A program made the translations under genes and the position numbers. The notes under the pieces were generated by a model that worked only from the letters and a program-made list of their open reading frames with translations, did no database searches and was not told the DNA's origin. Below are positions 33,967-48,784 of a stretch of DNA of 64,000 nucleotides, in pieces. The stretch is from Amblyornis subalaris. Its lineage: Eukaryota > Chordata > Aves > Passeriformes > Ptilonorhynchidae. Where the stretch lies: positions 1,619,474 to 1,683,473 of the forward strand of contig JACAXG010000110.1 in NCBI GenBank assembly GCA_018881555.1, in the 5' to 3' direction. Within the stretch, counting starts at the first letter, position 1; each line of letters opens with the position of its first letter.

Positions 33967-36900
33967 GTTCAGTCTCTCACTGTATGTAGCATGCATGTTT
34001 CAGCATTGCTGTTTATCTAACAAGTAGGAAGTGGACCAGTTTCGAAGTGGGGCCAAACTGCTATTTTTGCAAACAGCTGCTATCTGTTCTACACCTAGTG
34101 CTAACCTCTTTTCATAAAGCACTTAGTGATGCACAGCAGATGGAACAATTTCATATGCATTCATATGCACGAGTGGCTAATGTGATATTCCTGGAATAGA
34201 ACTCTCGTACCCGTTTGCTTCTGGTTAAATAGTCAATTTGTCTCTTGCTTGACCACATATGGGAATTCTTAGAACAAGCAAACTTTTGAAGTTAAAAAGC
34301 CTTGGGATGGGTTCCTAACTGCCATTACTCAAGAGAGAACTGAGCCAAATTGCAGTGTTACGGATTTCTCTCAATAATCAAGCCACTTTATCTTGAGATG
34401 CTGTGGTTTGGATTGTCTATCTCTTGGTGAAATGCTGATTGACAAGAAAATTGAAGGTGTTTTCAGAGTGGACAGGATAGCTAGATTCAGTAAAGTGAAA
34501 GAGTAAGGAACATCTTTAATCTCTCTTGTCTTTACAACAAGTGTGTTGTAAATGCTGCTTAGAAATTCAAGGAATGCATGCAAAAATCCTGGAGCTTGGA
34601 AACATGATTAAGTTCTGCTTAACATCCCACTCTCTCATTTTAAGATATGTCAGTGTGTATCCTGGTAGAGAGAAGTGCTGTAGTGGAGCTTCTCCTGTAC
34701 CGAGGAAAATGAGCTATGGACAGCATGTCGTTAACGTGTCATTAGCCTACCCGCTGACAGTAATGGTGGTGACCCAGCATGTCCAGGCTGTCACCACTAG
34801 TTAATAGCTTTAGAGGTCATAAAATCTCTACTGGATACTCAGTTTCTCTGCATGTGTGTGTTGAAGGGATGTGTGATAAACTTTCCAGAATCTGGGCCTG
34901 TTTTCCCCTGGCTTCCAGGATAGCTTTCCAAATGAAGGTAGGAAATATATTACATGTAGCTTCTGACTGATCTTGTTCGTCACAGGTTGCTCCAGACTCA
35001 GGGATAGATTTCTTTCAAACTTCTTCCTTATTAGTGGTGCCATGATCAGAAGCTTCATTCAGACTTTGTAGCATCCTAAATTGAGATGCAGGGATATTAA
35101 GTGTGGATAGGAGAATCCAAACTGCATGCTTTAGATGATTATTGAAGTACAGGCATTAGGTTGATACTGGATGGCTGAAGGAGAAGCTGATTTTTAAATG
35201 CTGTAGGGGCTTTAAACTGGACTACTGTAAACATGCATAGACATGGCTGCTGGAAAGACTTGATCTCATGTGACCCTATGAAACAATTTATGCTGATAAG
35301 ATTTTAAAGCCATGATTACTTTCCTTTTATGTTGGGGTAGAAGAAGGTCAAGCAACTATGATTAGAATCCAGTAATCTGTATTTTTACACACAAATGTTA
35401 GCAAAATAACTTTTAAAATATTTGTCTAGATTAATTGGAAGGCCAAAGAAAATGGCATGATTTGCTATTCTTAGTTTACTTTCTCTTTTTGATAATGCAC
35501 TGCGTTAGATTGCTATTAAATATTCTAAGCCATTGTACTTGTTGCCATATTGCATCTGCCTATAAGGAATTTGTTTGATCATTAAGTCACTCGGGGCTGC
35601 AGGGGAGGGTGGGAAAGGAATACAGCTGTGAGCCTTTTTTTTAATTTCTGAAGTAAATATTTTTGAAGCTGAAGTGTTTCAAGGTATGGCTGCTAGTGGC
35701 AGGCTTCTCAAACATAGCAATGACAGCATTAAAATATTCATCTTTTGAAACCCTTAGAGCAGGCATCAGTAAGACTTCAGTCTTGCACCATTATTTATCT
35801 GTTTAGACCTTGAATTTCCACGAGTGCAAGAAAATTAACATTTTTTGGCTTTTTTTGCCTTGCATTATTATGCTGTTCCATATTATGCTGTTATGAAGTT
35901 AAAATTTGATGAAAAGGTTTCTAGGTATTCATTAGACTATGAGTTACTTGGAAAAGAAGATATGTGGGTTTTGGGCACCGAGGAATAGTTTAGTCCAGAG
36001 TCTACCGTATATGTGGAATAATCCTACAGGCATTGTAACCAAATGGAAGTGAACTGGATTGCTTGCATGATGGATTACACTAGATGAACAAAGGCAGGAG
36101 GTCTGGGTGTTCGTGTTAACAGCAAGTATTTAAACTCTGTTTTTAAGATGTGCAGATTTTGAGCTGCCACACTTGAAAATTGGCTTCTCTTGATCTGACA
36201 AGTTGAAGTTCATGCTTTGTTGATCTCTCTGCAGCAGCACGTGATACCAGAAATGTCACGACCACTTTGTTAATACATTTATCTTCTTCAGTTAGAAAAA
36301 AATATGGGTATTTCAAGTGGTGCAACCACACAAATGTGCTCCCCTTCTTGCTGATTAATGTCAAAAGGTAAATTGGGTATCCTGTTTCTTTTGCATTCTA
36401 TGTGAACTCTTAATGATTTGTTAGCTATTATAGCATTAGAATTAATGATTGAATGTGTTACACACATGCCTTATATTTAATGTTAGGAAATTTTTGGTGT
36501 ATGTTTGATATAAAAGATCTGCATATAGAAAGTGGTGTGTATTGAAAGTCAGATTACGACATTACTTCCCTGTTGTTGAGGTAGCATGTGGATAAATGTG
36601 ATTTTATTTTTTTCTTCTTTTGATGATGATTTTTTTAATAATCATTATATGTTTGTCATTCTGATGATGGGAGGCTTAATAGGGTAGAGAAGACAATTAG
36701 AAAAACAGCTCCTAAAATAGAAACTTACTGACATTTCAGCCTGATAAGACTGAGTATCCAGGAATGAGTAGAATAAACATTAAAGCATGCAATTTTTGTA
36801 AAGTAATGCAGCTTAGTTGTCTCAATGACTTGTAATTTCTTTTACTTATGCTATTCCACAGACATGTCCTTGCTTTGCTGGCTGCTGCTCTAAAATTGTT

Positions 36901-39900
36901 AAATGCTATGTGCATATTTGTCTAACCTGTTTATGAATGTATTTATAGGTTAACCAATTAATTTTTAAGTAAGCTGCAAGTCTACCTTAACAAGCATATG
37001 ACTGTTTTAATTTGAGACGTTCTAATACCCTAAAAAAATAATGCTTCTAAATTTAGTGGACAACTCTCACTTTCTAGGCTAGCAGAAGCTAGGAGCGATA
37101 GTTTTTATTTAAAATTATATCCACTTGAACACTGTCTAGGAGAAAATCTGGTCACAGAAATACAGAAAATCAGAATGACAGCTTAGGTATTATGCTGCAA
37201 GGCAACATTGTATCAGAAACCTTAGAGAAAGAGATCAAGCATACCATACCTAGGTAACATACAGCTTTTCACTTGTAAATAAGGTAAAGATGAACGCTAA
37301 TCAAATAATTTACTCAGAACTTGTGGGCCGTGTAAGAGTTTGGTTTGTGATTTGATTATTTTCTTTTCTTCAATTTTTGAATACTCACGCATAAAAGGTA
37401 GTAGTAGAAAGCAGAATTTTTGCAGGTTTGTATCTGCAGTGTCTTTGCTGCTGGTCTGGCAGCGTAAATGAAAAATAAGGTCTCTGATACCTCTGTGCTT
37501 TCAATTTATGTAGTCCAACTTGATTCAATTCTCTGCCACCCCTCAAGTGAATTTATAACAGCAGATGTTTAGCCTGGGTCTTCATAATTGAGATGTATTG
37601 TTGCACGTGGCTTGTGGGTTGTTATTGTAGTAAAAAGATATTGTCATTTGATTACATCACTAATGAAAGTCTTCGTCAGATAGCTTGCTCCAGTTCCACT
37701 TTTTTAAAAAAACTGAGTTCCCACATAGAATTCCCACTTCAGAATAAATTAAGATTTTTACTGTGATTTTTAGCGACCTTGCAGTTTGATCTGTATTGAA
37801 TTCTGCATTATGAGGCACTGCTTCTGGAATATGTGTCAATGTTGCTTTTTAGGTACTTTTAGAATATTCTATTAACACAATTGCATGAGTTGTTAGTAAT
37901 TAGGAGTAGCTGAATCTCTTAGCGTAATACTCATGTGGTTCACACTGCTGCTTACATCAGTTACAATTTGCTGTACATGTTCCATACAGACTGTCTCAAG
38001 TGTTATTTATCACCTGAAGGTGTTCCCTTAGTGTGTATCTTACTCCTGAATTCAATTTTGTTCGGTAGTGTTCCCTAGACTGGCCTGTGCTCGGTGACCC
38101 AGGTAGCTGTGACACTGCGCTCTCAGCCGTTCAGGTGCTTGTTACTGCTCCTACCTAAGCATCCATTGTTTCCCTTGTTTTAGTAAGAAGTTGGGAAAAG
38201 GTGACCGAGACTTGTGGATGTTTGCAGCTTTCATCTGCTTGTGCTTGGGATTATGCTGGTTGAATGGAATGTTTCTCTTCTCTCATGGAAAGGTGTTGCT
38301 CTTTGGAAGCAAGGCTGGTGCTTATTAATACATGTTATTTCTTGTCCTACTGCTAAACCATAAATGACTTTATAAATGACTTTATGAATGTATCTTTCTG
38401 TTTATTTGTATCTTTTTCTAAATGCATGCATACTAGTCCACTACAACTTATTCCATCTTGTTTACAGAACTGCAGATCAGAAAAAACCTCTTATTTCTGT
38501 GCCTGAGGATGGTGGTGGTGTATTTTGGGGAGAATAATTACAGCAGTGACAGGTCCAACACAGAAATTAATTTGCTGCCTTGTGCTTGGAGGTGTAGTTG
38601 CCGTGAAGTTCTAACTCACTCTCTGAGGTGATATTGCACATTCATTGATTAAGTCGACAGTTGGGCTTGTGCTTTTTGACATGAAAGTGATCCCTCTGTT
38701 TCTTTTGTCATCCTTAGAAATAATAATAACTCCCTGCTTAAACCATAAAACAGCACATGTGCAGTACAACACCTGGTTATTGAATTGTCATAAAGCTGGA
38801 CCTCTCTTTAAATCAACAGTCCTGCTGTTTCACATTCAAAAATCCAAGCGTAAGTCATCGGGATTAATGAAAGAATAAACACAAAAAGATTCATTTTTAT
38901 GTCGGGGTAATCAGAGAATCAGCTGGCATTTTAATGTCTTTTGCCTCCAGCATTTGACAGTGCTGTCATGTGACTGAAAGATTTCTGAAATACAAAATGT
39001 GCACACACATGAAGCCCACTCAGCCTTAGAAATGTTGAAATATGAAGTTTTTGGTTGGCTGATGTGCTAGAAGACTCCCTGCGTAAGGAGTGTGTACTGT
39101 AGTTCACGGAGTTGTAGTTAGTAATGTTGATATTGAATCTTGAACATCATTAATGAAAGGAATGCAGCAGTAATTGCTTCATGAATTGGAGCAGACTGAA
39201 TGCGAAAGGAATGATGCTAACTCCTGGATGTTTTGTGTAGGTCCTATTGCATCAATAAAGGCTCCATGTTCTGCTTTGGAGTCTTTTCCAAAATTGGTTT
39301 TCCATTGATAAATGAAGCCTAGATGTTTGCAGCAGCAGGTTTTGAGTAATAATGCTGCTCATGAGTTTTTCTGTGCATCTGGAAGAATCTCTTCTTTCAG
39401 AAAACGTCCAATACACCTCTGTCCATGCACTAGCTGAGTACTGTGGTTTTGTGTGGTAGGGTGGTTGACTGCTCATTAGATCAAACAAAGGGGAACTTCA
39501 TGTATTCTGGTATTTTGAAGCGTTTTGTGCAAGCCTTGAAGGCCTTTAAATATGAAGTTCAGTCTTAATATGGCTTGTAACGTGTAACTATCTGCTTAAA
39601 TTATTCAGTGCCTGGAAGTTGTCAAAAAGATTGGACAGCCTAGCAGGGCTGAGGTCATAGTTTCCAAGATGAGTTTCTCTTCCACTAGAAGGGAAGTAGT
39701 CTTTGATCAAGCTGTGAGGGGGAATTACCACGAGGGCATTTGCTGATAATGCAAAGGGTGAAGAAGCCTTTGGTGTGAAGAGCCACTATGACTTGTGGCT
39801 GGGAGGGTGTGGCATCAAGTGGGAGCACAGGGCAGTGTAGACTTTGCAGCAGGACTGAGGGCTGTGAATGCCCACTTTGTAACGCTGCTGCTGTGGCTTC

Positions 39901-42164
39901 ATCTCGTTATTTCCAGGCAGTAAACGTTGAGAAGCTGAATGCTGACATCTACAGGGACTCAGAGCTGAGGTTTATAAACTAGTAAATCTTAGTTTACGTC
40001 AGCCAGTACATGTACATGCATGGGAAGCACACACTCCCCTCATGCCTTTGGCCATGTGCAAAGGCTTAGGAATGCTTCTGCTGCTCCCTTTGTCTGCCTT
40101 GAAGTATGGTTGCTCAGTATGAAATAATTGGGGTTGCTTAAAAGGTTTCGTCTATATAACCTGCTAATGCCTTGTTTTGCAGGTAATTTGTATTTTGTAA
40201 GAAAAACCCACAACCCTGAGTAACATTTATAAATATATTCCTTCTAGCAGGCTGGATTGATCTGCGAACATGTTGCATACCTCTTGCAAAACTGAAGTGT
40301 GCATGCAGCTTAAAAGCTTATATATAAAATTAACAGGCAGAATTGTTTCACCTTAGGGGTAATTAGTTTTTTGGATAATAATTATGGTCCAAGGCTAAGT
40401 ATATTATCATGGCAATGCTTTAATCATGTAGTGCAGCTCTTACCTGGGCACCTGTAAATTTCTACTAACATTGGAAATACAGACTACGCTGTGAAAGGCC
40501 AAAGAAAGTAGTTTTTAAATTCTTAGTAAAAAACCTGAATGAAATACAGGATCTTGTTGATGTAAACTACTAACAAAAATGAATAAATTCCTTCTAGGTT
40601 GACTTTAATTCTCTCTTGTATGATTCAATTCAGTTATCTTCCTTTTTAATCAAATGTTCTGCTTGCAGGCTAAGAGGATGAGATCAGGGGATTGTACCAG
40701 AATAAAACTGTAATCTAGTGATAAAACCTCACTGGAGTTGTGAATGAAACTGTACTTCTGAACCCACTTCATACTGTGCTTGATATATTGTCTCTAACTC
40801 TTAGTAATTTAGATTAAGGCAGAACAAATTGTTGATTTCATATAATTGTTGCAAAAAAATTTTTTTTACATATTTCCAAGAATGAAGCTAAGACTGCAGA
40901 GGGGAGTAATTGGCAATTAGTGTTACTACCATTATGGGCTTTCTGGTGCCGTCACTTCCTTGATTTGGAGAAATTAGTATTATGTCAGGAAACTGTTCAG
41001 TTCAGTTGCATCTGGCTCTTCCTTCTGTGAAAAATCCATGTAGAAACAGTCTTATAGAACTGGTCAGAAAATTGATCTCTTGACATCCATTTGGCCGTGC
41101 ACTTTTTCCCACAGATAAGCTGTACAAGCTCTAACTAGCTTCCCTTCCTGTCATCAAGATTGGAGCAGACTAAATTTTGTGAACAGTTTTTTAATGAAAT
41201 AGCTTGTACACAGAATTGAAATCTTCCTTGTAGAACCCACTATGATTTAATGTTATTTTTCCTTCACCACAGTGTACCAAAGTTAAGTTGCCTTTATAGA
41301 ATGAGTATTACTTTCAGTTCTTTCTTGGTAGACAGTGCTTGCCTAATGTATGGGAGATGGGGAATGGGAGGAAAAAAAGATACTTTGCTACAATCTGATG
41401 ATGTCCTCTCATGCTGAATGTGAAATAAGACCAGAGATAGTGATTTGCATTATCAATGCAAATTATTTTCTAGCAGTAAGGAGAAAATAAGGCCTGAAAA
41501 TGTCTGGTTTTTCCTTTTTAAGTGAATTCTGTCTCACTGCTAATGAAATGAAACAGATTTTGATTCCATCTCTGGGAAAGACTTGTTAAAGAAGGCGTGA
41601 AGAATTAAGTTTGTAGTAAATTCTTTTAATCTATTTATTGCTAAATGATTGTTTAAAGAGATAATTAGGATCAAGCATTTCCCTGAAACTGGAGAAAGTG
41701 CTTTGATTCCGAAGTTTCTAATGTGGATTTTACTGAAGCTGTCATTCAGATTAGCTCTGGGAAATTCAACTACACCCAGAAATTCTGATCAAATTATTTT
41801 GTCATCTTTATCTGTAGAGGTGAAATGGTGGTTACTACAGTAATAAAGGTGTTTTCTTAATACCGTGAACATGTAAAAAGGCAAACACAAAGCCTGGTGC
41901 ATGTGTAGTGACACTGAAAGGAAAGGCTGTATTAAATGTCACTGATGGAAATATATATGACTGTGCAAAATACTCCATGCTCTTTCGTGGACATGTAGAT
42001 AGAAAGGACCACATTTTCATAGGATGCGGATATAAGAAGGAGCCCTTGAAGTGTTACTACTTGTTAGGATTTAGGCCTGGGCTGAGCTTTGGTGCCTGTA
42101 GCTTAAAGGAGGTAAAACTTAGGAGTCAGTGACTTAGGTTTGACTTAAATATTATATGGGACAT
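33967..42164. other. Intronic DNA, nothing recognised
   Basis: About 8.2 kb of AT-rich sequence. I see only short local duplications, for example a 12-base unit (TATTATGCTGTT) at 35,866-35,877 and again at 35,881-35,892. There are no coding frames with splice signals and no element tails. Confidence 0.5.
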
Positions 42165-42228
42165 GAAAGCATAGAGTCCTGAAATGATTGGGATTGGAAG
42201 GGACCATAAAGATTGTCTGGTTCCAACT
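42165..42228 (-). mobile_element. CR1 LINE, short 3' end fragment
   Basis: The plus strand reads 'catagagtcctgaaatgatt', then 'gggattggaagggacc' and 'gattgtctggttccaact'. This is the reverse complement of the CR1 3' end, whose usual form in this orientation is an 'agaatcatagaatgg' tail followed by 'ttggaagggacc'. Only about 64 bases remain. Confidence 0.8.
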
Positions 42229-45200
42229 GTATGTTAAAGTTGCTTTGACCTTCTCTTATCAGCAATACCTCTTTCTATTTTAATTTATGTGTTTGGAAAG
42301 TGTACATAGTTAAAGAGCTAATGTCCAATATTAAATTCAGGAAACAAAGTGTTTCTATACGATGACACCTGTCAGTTAGTAGTTTGTTCTGTGTGAAGCT
42401 TTGGATGCTCAGGATTCCTGTGGGTTTGAGTTACACTATGTAAAATGATTTTATTTTTAAATAGCAGTCTTGTTTGAGGTGAACATGGCATGTTGATTTT
42501 AACGAGTTGCCTACTCATTCAGTTTTGCCAGATGTTCTAGTGCCATGTTGGTACAGAACTTCACCTTAACTTTAGGTGTTGTTTGGTTGTGTAACATTTG
42601 AGTTGCTGCTATGATTCAGGTGTAGCAGATAAAGGATTTGACGTGTTTTTCTGTTCAGGCAAATAAAACCAAGGAGCTCGTCTGCTCGTTTGCAAGAAGT
42701 GTTAGTAAATTAATCAACATCAGTCTCCTGTGTATCTAGATGACTTACGATATATGAAGACGTGGCCGTGTCCTCACCCCTTGCTATTTTTCTAATGTGA
42801 AAGAACTCTGAGCCAAGCAAAGATTACCTATGGAATAACTGGATCAATCTTGTAAAACAGAAGGGGAAGCTGAATAGTCTTTTCTGAAACATTATACATG
42901 GGGGCACAAATGCACAGTGGAGTGATTTGGAGAGCTGATTATGTGTAAGATTCCTGTCTGGTGTGGGGAGTCTGATGTAACTGCATGCACTGCTTTGAAT
43001 TGTGGTCTCACCTGCCACCTGTGTCTCTTGTTCCTGAGATTAAATTCTTCATCGATGGGGCACACAGCTTGTACTGGTGGGTCATTAAACAAGCAGAATG
43101 GGAAAGTGGCCTGCTTGTTCACAGCTCCTGAGGTAGTGAAGGTGGGCTGCCATGCAGGTGTTTCTGGGCATGCTTCTCTTGAGTGGAACTCAAAGAAAAT
43201 GACAGTGAGAGAAGAGGCATGGGCTTCTACTGTGGTGCTGGATGGGGAAGGGAAGGAATCAAAGCTGAAAAATGAAAACATCAAGCTTGTGCTTTAAATA
43301 CAAAAGGAGAGAAGGAAGATGAGAGAGCCTCAAGGCTCTCAAAGTCTAAATGCTGCAGAAAACTTCAGTACTGGGAGAAAGCAGAGACATGCAAATAAGG
43401 ATTTTCTATATATTCCCTATGCTGTCTAAACTAGAGAGAAGTGAGAAGTTGTAAAAGAATTTTAAATGCATGCTTCAGCGACTGGTTAGTTGAAGGAATA
43501 GGTGGTAAATGAGATTGCTTCACCTTTGAATTGTTAATATACTAACCCAACAGCCTGATACCTCCCTCAGCTGATATTGTACCATAGTAATGTGTTATAC
43601 ATTTGGTTAGTTACTGTAAAAATTTCATAAAGCTTAGAAATCCTTTACAAAAGGCTTGATGATAAGGCTTTGTGTAATTAAGAAGACACTGCTATAGGCA
43701 ATGGGCATATTTTAAAGTTGAAAGCTCTCGAAGGGATGCTGTAAAAAAGCAATTTTTTCCTTCCCCTTCCTTCACCAGTCTTGTCTCTTAGGCCTCTTTT
43801 ATCTTGCACAGTAATTCTGAAATATCTGTCTTTAGCCTGAATATGTTCAGGTGTCTTTAAGCAACTTGGATTGTATGAGCTTATGCATCTGATTATTTTA
43901 TTTTGTTACAGCCTCTTATTCTAGCACTGGGCATGCTTTTTTTTTTTCCTTCAGAGGTTGACCAAATAGGTTTCTAGACTCATCATGTTTTAATTTAGCT
44001 AGAAAAAGTTCAATTCAAGTTATAACTTTATATTGAATCAAGCAAGACAATTTCTGTGATGCTTAGTTGAGCACGATAAGTGGTCACATGCCAAAATACT
44101 GTTCAGTACATACTGTGCAGCAGTTAAATGTAACCTTTTGAATTTTTGGCAGTGCTAAGTAACTTATAAGAAGTGCTTGGGGTAAATAATGCAGGATACA
44201 GAATTTCTGTAGGAAGATGAAATCACAGGATGGTTATTGTACTCAGTGAAAATACTCATCTAGCTCTTACCTTGAAGGCACAATGCTTGTTAAATAACTG
44301 AAACTGAAAAAAACATGCAGGATGTTGCTAGGGTTTTCTCTGTGTATCCCCTGAAGATTATAAAACTAAGATAAAAGGTACTTCAGTGACCAGTGTGTAA
44401 TCCATACATGATGATAGAGTTTCAAGAAGACATTTGGTTGCAATTTTGTAGCACAGTGATTCATGCTAGAAAATGACACACTGATTCACATATGTAGATG
44501 TCTCTTTTTTGGCTTTAAAGTATATTTATGTACATTCTGTAAAGGATGGTTACAAGGCTTCATGGATTTGGCAGTTAAAATGAAAATTGCCTGTTTAGAA
44601 ATATTATCCTGCTTGAGCATTATGCAAAGGAAATATTGTAACTCCCTTCCCATCCATAGAAAAGACCAGAAATTAGTCTGGATACATTTAATTCTCTGTA
44701 AAATATTAGCGCTGATTATAGCTGAAGATGGAGTCATATCAAAAGCTTAGATAGGGGAGTTTGAAGAAGTTACCCTCAGAAGACATCCTTTTTTCGCTGT
44801 TACTCACAACTTCCGAAATCCCATTGTAGTTTTCTGAATGGAAAAAGTGGGAGCAGTGTCCTGTGGAGTGGCCATGCTTTCATTATATTTCCCTTCTCTT
44901 CCAAATTCAAAACTCTCCAGCAGAGTGGCTTTTTACTGTCAAACATGAAGTGATTTTCTCCTGTACTGGGGGATGCATCTAGACTAAAAGTCAAATGATT
45001 CTTCTGTAATTGAATTGCCAACGTTCAGTTGAAAGCAGAGCAGTTTTAGAACATGTCCCTCATCTTGAAGGCTCTGCACTGACTGTCCTATCCTTCCCGT
45101 CCCAGGTTCATATGCTTCTGTGTTCAGTGTCTGCACAGAAGACCCGTAACAGGGATCATAGTGACATTCAAACTTGCCACCTTTTTTTAGAGAGGTAAAG

Positions 45201-48200
45201 TGGGAACAGGCTGGTGAGTAAATCCTTTAGAGTACTATGCTTGTGGGGCCATGTGTTCACATGGTTATTTTAGTAACTAATGACTAATCAAGTGAGTTGC
45301 TCAGTTCATCGTTGACTAAAAAGTGCTGCTCTTGCACAACTTCCCTAGGTTAGTGCTCTCTGGTGGTACATCAGTAACTGCTGCGTTCCTGCATAATTGT
45401 GTCCAATATGAACTGAAAAAAAACCAGATAAGATGTATCTAAATATTCAACAATTTCCTGTTGCTGTAAGTAGAAGTTGATGAACGTTTCTTAGAGGAAA
45501 TAGGAAAGGAAGAGGAATCTCCTCACAGGATACTTGCTGCTTAAGATAGGAAGCCAATTTGATATCTTGAACTTGGACATTTCAACATTTTATCTAATCA
45601 AAAACGTTTTCACTTGATATGCAGGATGACTGTCTTTCTTTCTCCTTATCAGGAGAAGTTTTTTTTAAAAATAGATGTGAGCATGGAGCACGGGGGGTAA
45701 TTTCTTCTGTGCCTGGGTTGGGTGTTAGTCAAGTGTGATTTCATGCTGTGCCTCCTGCCCAAACACTGCCTAGTTTGCTACTGCTACTCTGCAGCTGGTG
45801 TTTGCTGGGAATGCTGGCACTGTTTTGACTGCCTCTGGTGCCTGGCTGGACCAGCCCTGGGGGTTTTTTTTGGCTTCCTCCCTGGTAGGCAGCTCTCTTA
45901 GCGCACGTTCATAACGCTTCAGCTTAACACCGCTCCCAAGTCTGTCTGGGAAACAGTTACTAGCTCTTCCCTGAAGCTGATTAACCTCCATAGAGCAATC
46001 CCTGCCAGCTTTGCCTCTGCTGCTTGTCTTTTTACTGCTGTTTTCCTGTATTTTTTAAAATGAATAGCTAGGAAAAAGCATCTTTGTGCTGACATTGTCA
46101 TGTAGTAGCAAGTGACAGACCTTCTTCTTTGGTGTGGTATGCAGTGTTAACCAGGCGAATTGCTGAAGAACTGTAGCAGCAACAGAAGGTATTGATGGTG
46201 CTGCTGCTCAGAGGATGGATTGATGCTCTGAGGATGTGTGTTTGGTGGGAAGATGAACAATAAATTTATGCATATGTCCAGGGCTCAGCTTTTCTGAAGT
46301 TTTAGTTGGGCATTTCTTTGCCTGGGGAACTCTTCCAAAGAACAGAAAAAATTCACACCTTTCTGGCAATGGGGTGAAGTTCTTTGTGTTGTGTTAGGAT
46401 AGTTAGGGTATTGATGGACCTATGGAGCAATCCTTTTGCCACTTACATCTTTTTTTGCATTTTCTTCACAGACTTTTGCAATCTCAGCTGAGGTGATCCA
46501 CAGCCAGCAGAGCTGAAATGCCAGCTCCTCTTATCCAGTGGAATAATTCAGTTTAAAAATAGAAATAGAAAAACCACCAGTGGTACCAGAAATACCTTGG
46601 TCACTTGGTGTTCAGGCTCTACAATAAAGACTGGTGTATTTCTGAAGCAAGGGCTGGCAACTGCCAAAGTAGCCTGTCTGTTCATCAGCATTTTTGGGTA
46701 AATGAGCAGCATCAGGTTTGAAATAACATTGAGTGCCAGTAGTGCTGACTGCAGTGCTGACTGCAGTTAATATAATTTTGTTGGTGACTGGTAAACAAGT
46801 AATAGCCTTGTTTAAATGCAGGAAAGCTGAATTAACAGTAGGCGTCTTAAGAATATAACATAAAAATGTAGTAGAATAGTTTTTACTTGCTGTGGTAGAC
46901 TGCTGCATATGCAGACATACTATATGCTTTGCACAGTTGGCGTTAAACAGTTGTGTTCTTTTCAGTGTGGCTTCTTGGAATTATCTCTGATTCTTATCTT
47001 AATGGGTTAATGGGGAAACAGTTCTTGGCTTCGGAGTTACACATGGGAGCAGAGGTGCCTCTAAAAAGTTCTTGCTTACTCTTCAGCTTCTTTAGAAGTC
47101 ACAGTACAGATTCTTGTGCCTGTAGCCCTTCTAAAAATCCTTAACATTTCAGAGAAGGCAAGTCCCGTAATACCGTCATCCTCAAGCTGATTTCTGTGGG
47201 CTCCTTGGAGGAAACCTTCCAGCAGAACTTCAGGTAGATGGTAATAAAAAAAGCAGCACAGCAGGAGAATTCTACAGAGTGTCTTGAAAAAAGTGAGTTT
47301 ATCTGCCAGCTACAGTGGAAGCCTTTTCTCTTTTTGTTTTATATCCTGTTCTTGGGGATTGCTGGTTAATAATTTACACGTACTACAGTTACCAATTAAA
47401 GAAAAATTGAATTTGAAACAGCAGTAGGTTCAATTAAATATATTTGGAAATCAGTTATTTCTTTTATTGCTCAGGAAGAGAGTTTAATTATTTAAAAAGT
47501 CCCTTCTTTATACGTTTTTATTTTACATGAGCAAAAATTACCAATGGCTAATTACCATTCCTGTGAAATTTAACATTTTCGGGCTCTAAAACTTGGGACT
47601 TAAAACCAGAAAAAAAAAAAGAAGTCAGCTCAAGATGAAATAAATGTTACTTAGTTGGTTTGAGTGCGTACATAAAGCTGATGACAATCCTTACAAAACA
47701 CAGTCAAACCTTGTCAGAAATCAAATATTTAGCTTCAGTGTGTGGTGTAGAATGGCTCAGTAGATGGTGTGTACAGCAAAATCAAGTAATTAAATAGAAG
47801 TGGAGAGAATTGTAATTCTTGCTTGGTCACAAAGAATGGAAAGTGAATCTGTTCCTTCTAGAGTGCCTTGATTTCCAACCCCTCTCCACAGCCCTTACAA
47901 GAAAATATGCAAGAACATGAAAAGGTCCTTCATTGAATGGTATACATATTACTGGAGTGGATTTGGTTTACTTTTTCCTACTCATTTGTGTTCCTTAATT
48001 GGCTGCATCAGTATGACATATTAGTCAGGTCATGGCTATTTGTCACACTCTATAGGGGAAAAATAATACTTGTTTCTAAATGTCAGCTTGCAGAATTTCC
48101 TGTTTTGCAGAGAAGATACATCTAGTTACCATGCATTGCTCTTTCTGTTAGAATTCTCATAAGACAATTGCTTGTTTTTCCAGGAAGGACATACTAAACA

Positions 48201-48784
48201 GGGAGTGAACAGCATTAAGAAATATTTTATCTGTTTGTTTATAAAAGGAAGTGAGCTTCTCACCTATGGTAATACAATACAACTAAACCAAAGTTGATTA
48301 TATTAAAAACAGCAAAAAGAGAGGGCTGAGTTAAATTATATTGATTGTGGGCTGTAACAAATTTGAGATGATTGTTGTTAGCTTTTTCTCCTAAGTCTGA
48401 CTTTTGTACTAGTAGGGACCTTTGACTTCTCCTTTCATGAACACAGCTTGATGCCAGCCTCATTGCAGGGTCTCTTTCTTAACAAGAGTGTTGCTCTGAA
48501 GAATTGCTGGTTGTACAGCAATACACAGAGCATAGGTGTCCAGCAGCAGAGGTTTGCTTGTTAGTCATGACTTGCTTTATAGTTTTAATAATCTTCGATG
48601 CTTCCGGTGAATGTTTGCTAATGGATTGCATAGACTGGTGCAGGTAGCTTGATGACTTGAGTGAATCTGTGTCTCTGGCGTGTGCCCATTTGCTATGGTT
48701 GGACTTGTTCTGGTTTGCGATTAGCCTTTGAAATGCTGATGCTATACATACAGGTATCTAAATGTCCTGTTAAGTTTCAACTGG
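42229..48784. other. Intronic DNA, nothing firmly recognised
   Basis: About 6.5 kb. At 42,892-43,297 open frames of 118-130 codons overlap on both strands, without splice signals or a family resemblance. A 12-base perfect tandem duplication (AGTGCTGACTGC twice) lies at 46,741-46,764. Nothing else stands out. Confidence 0.5.
46741..46764 (+). repeat. 12-base tandem duplication
   Basis: Two perfect head-to-tail copies of AGTGCTGACTGC. It is a short tandem duplication typical of replication slippage. Confidence 0.85.

Noticed and set aside
44217..44245. Sequence like the CR1 tail (gaaatcacaggatggtt)
   Set aside because: Similarity ends after the first few bases; the neighbouring CR1 blocks are missing.
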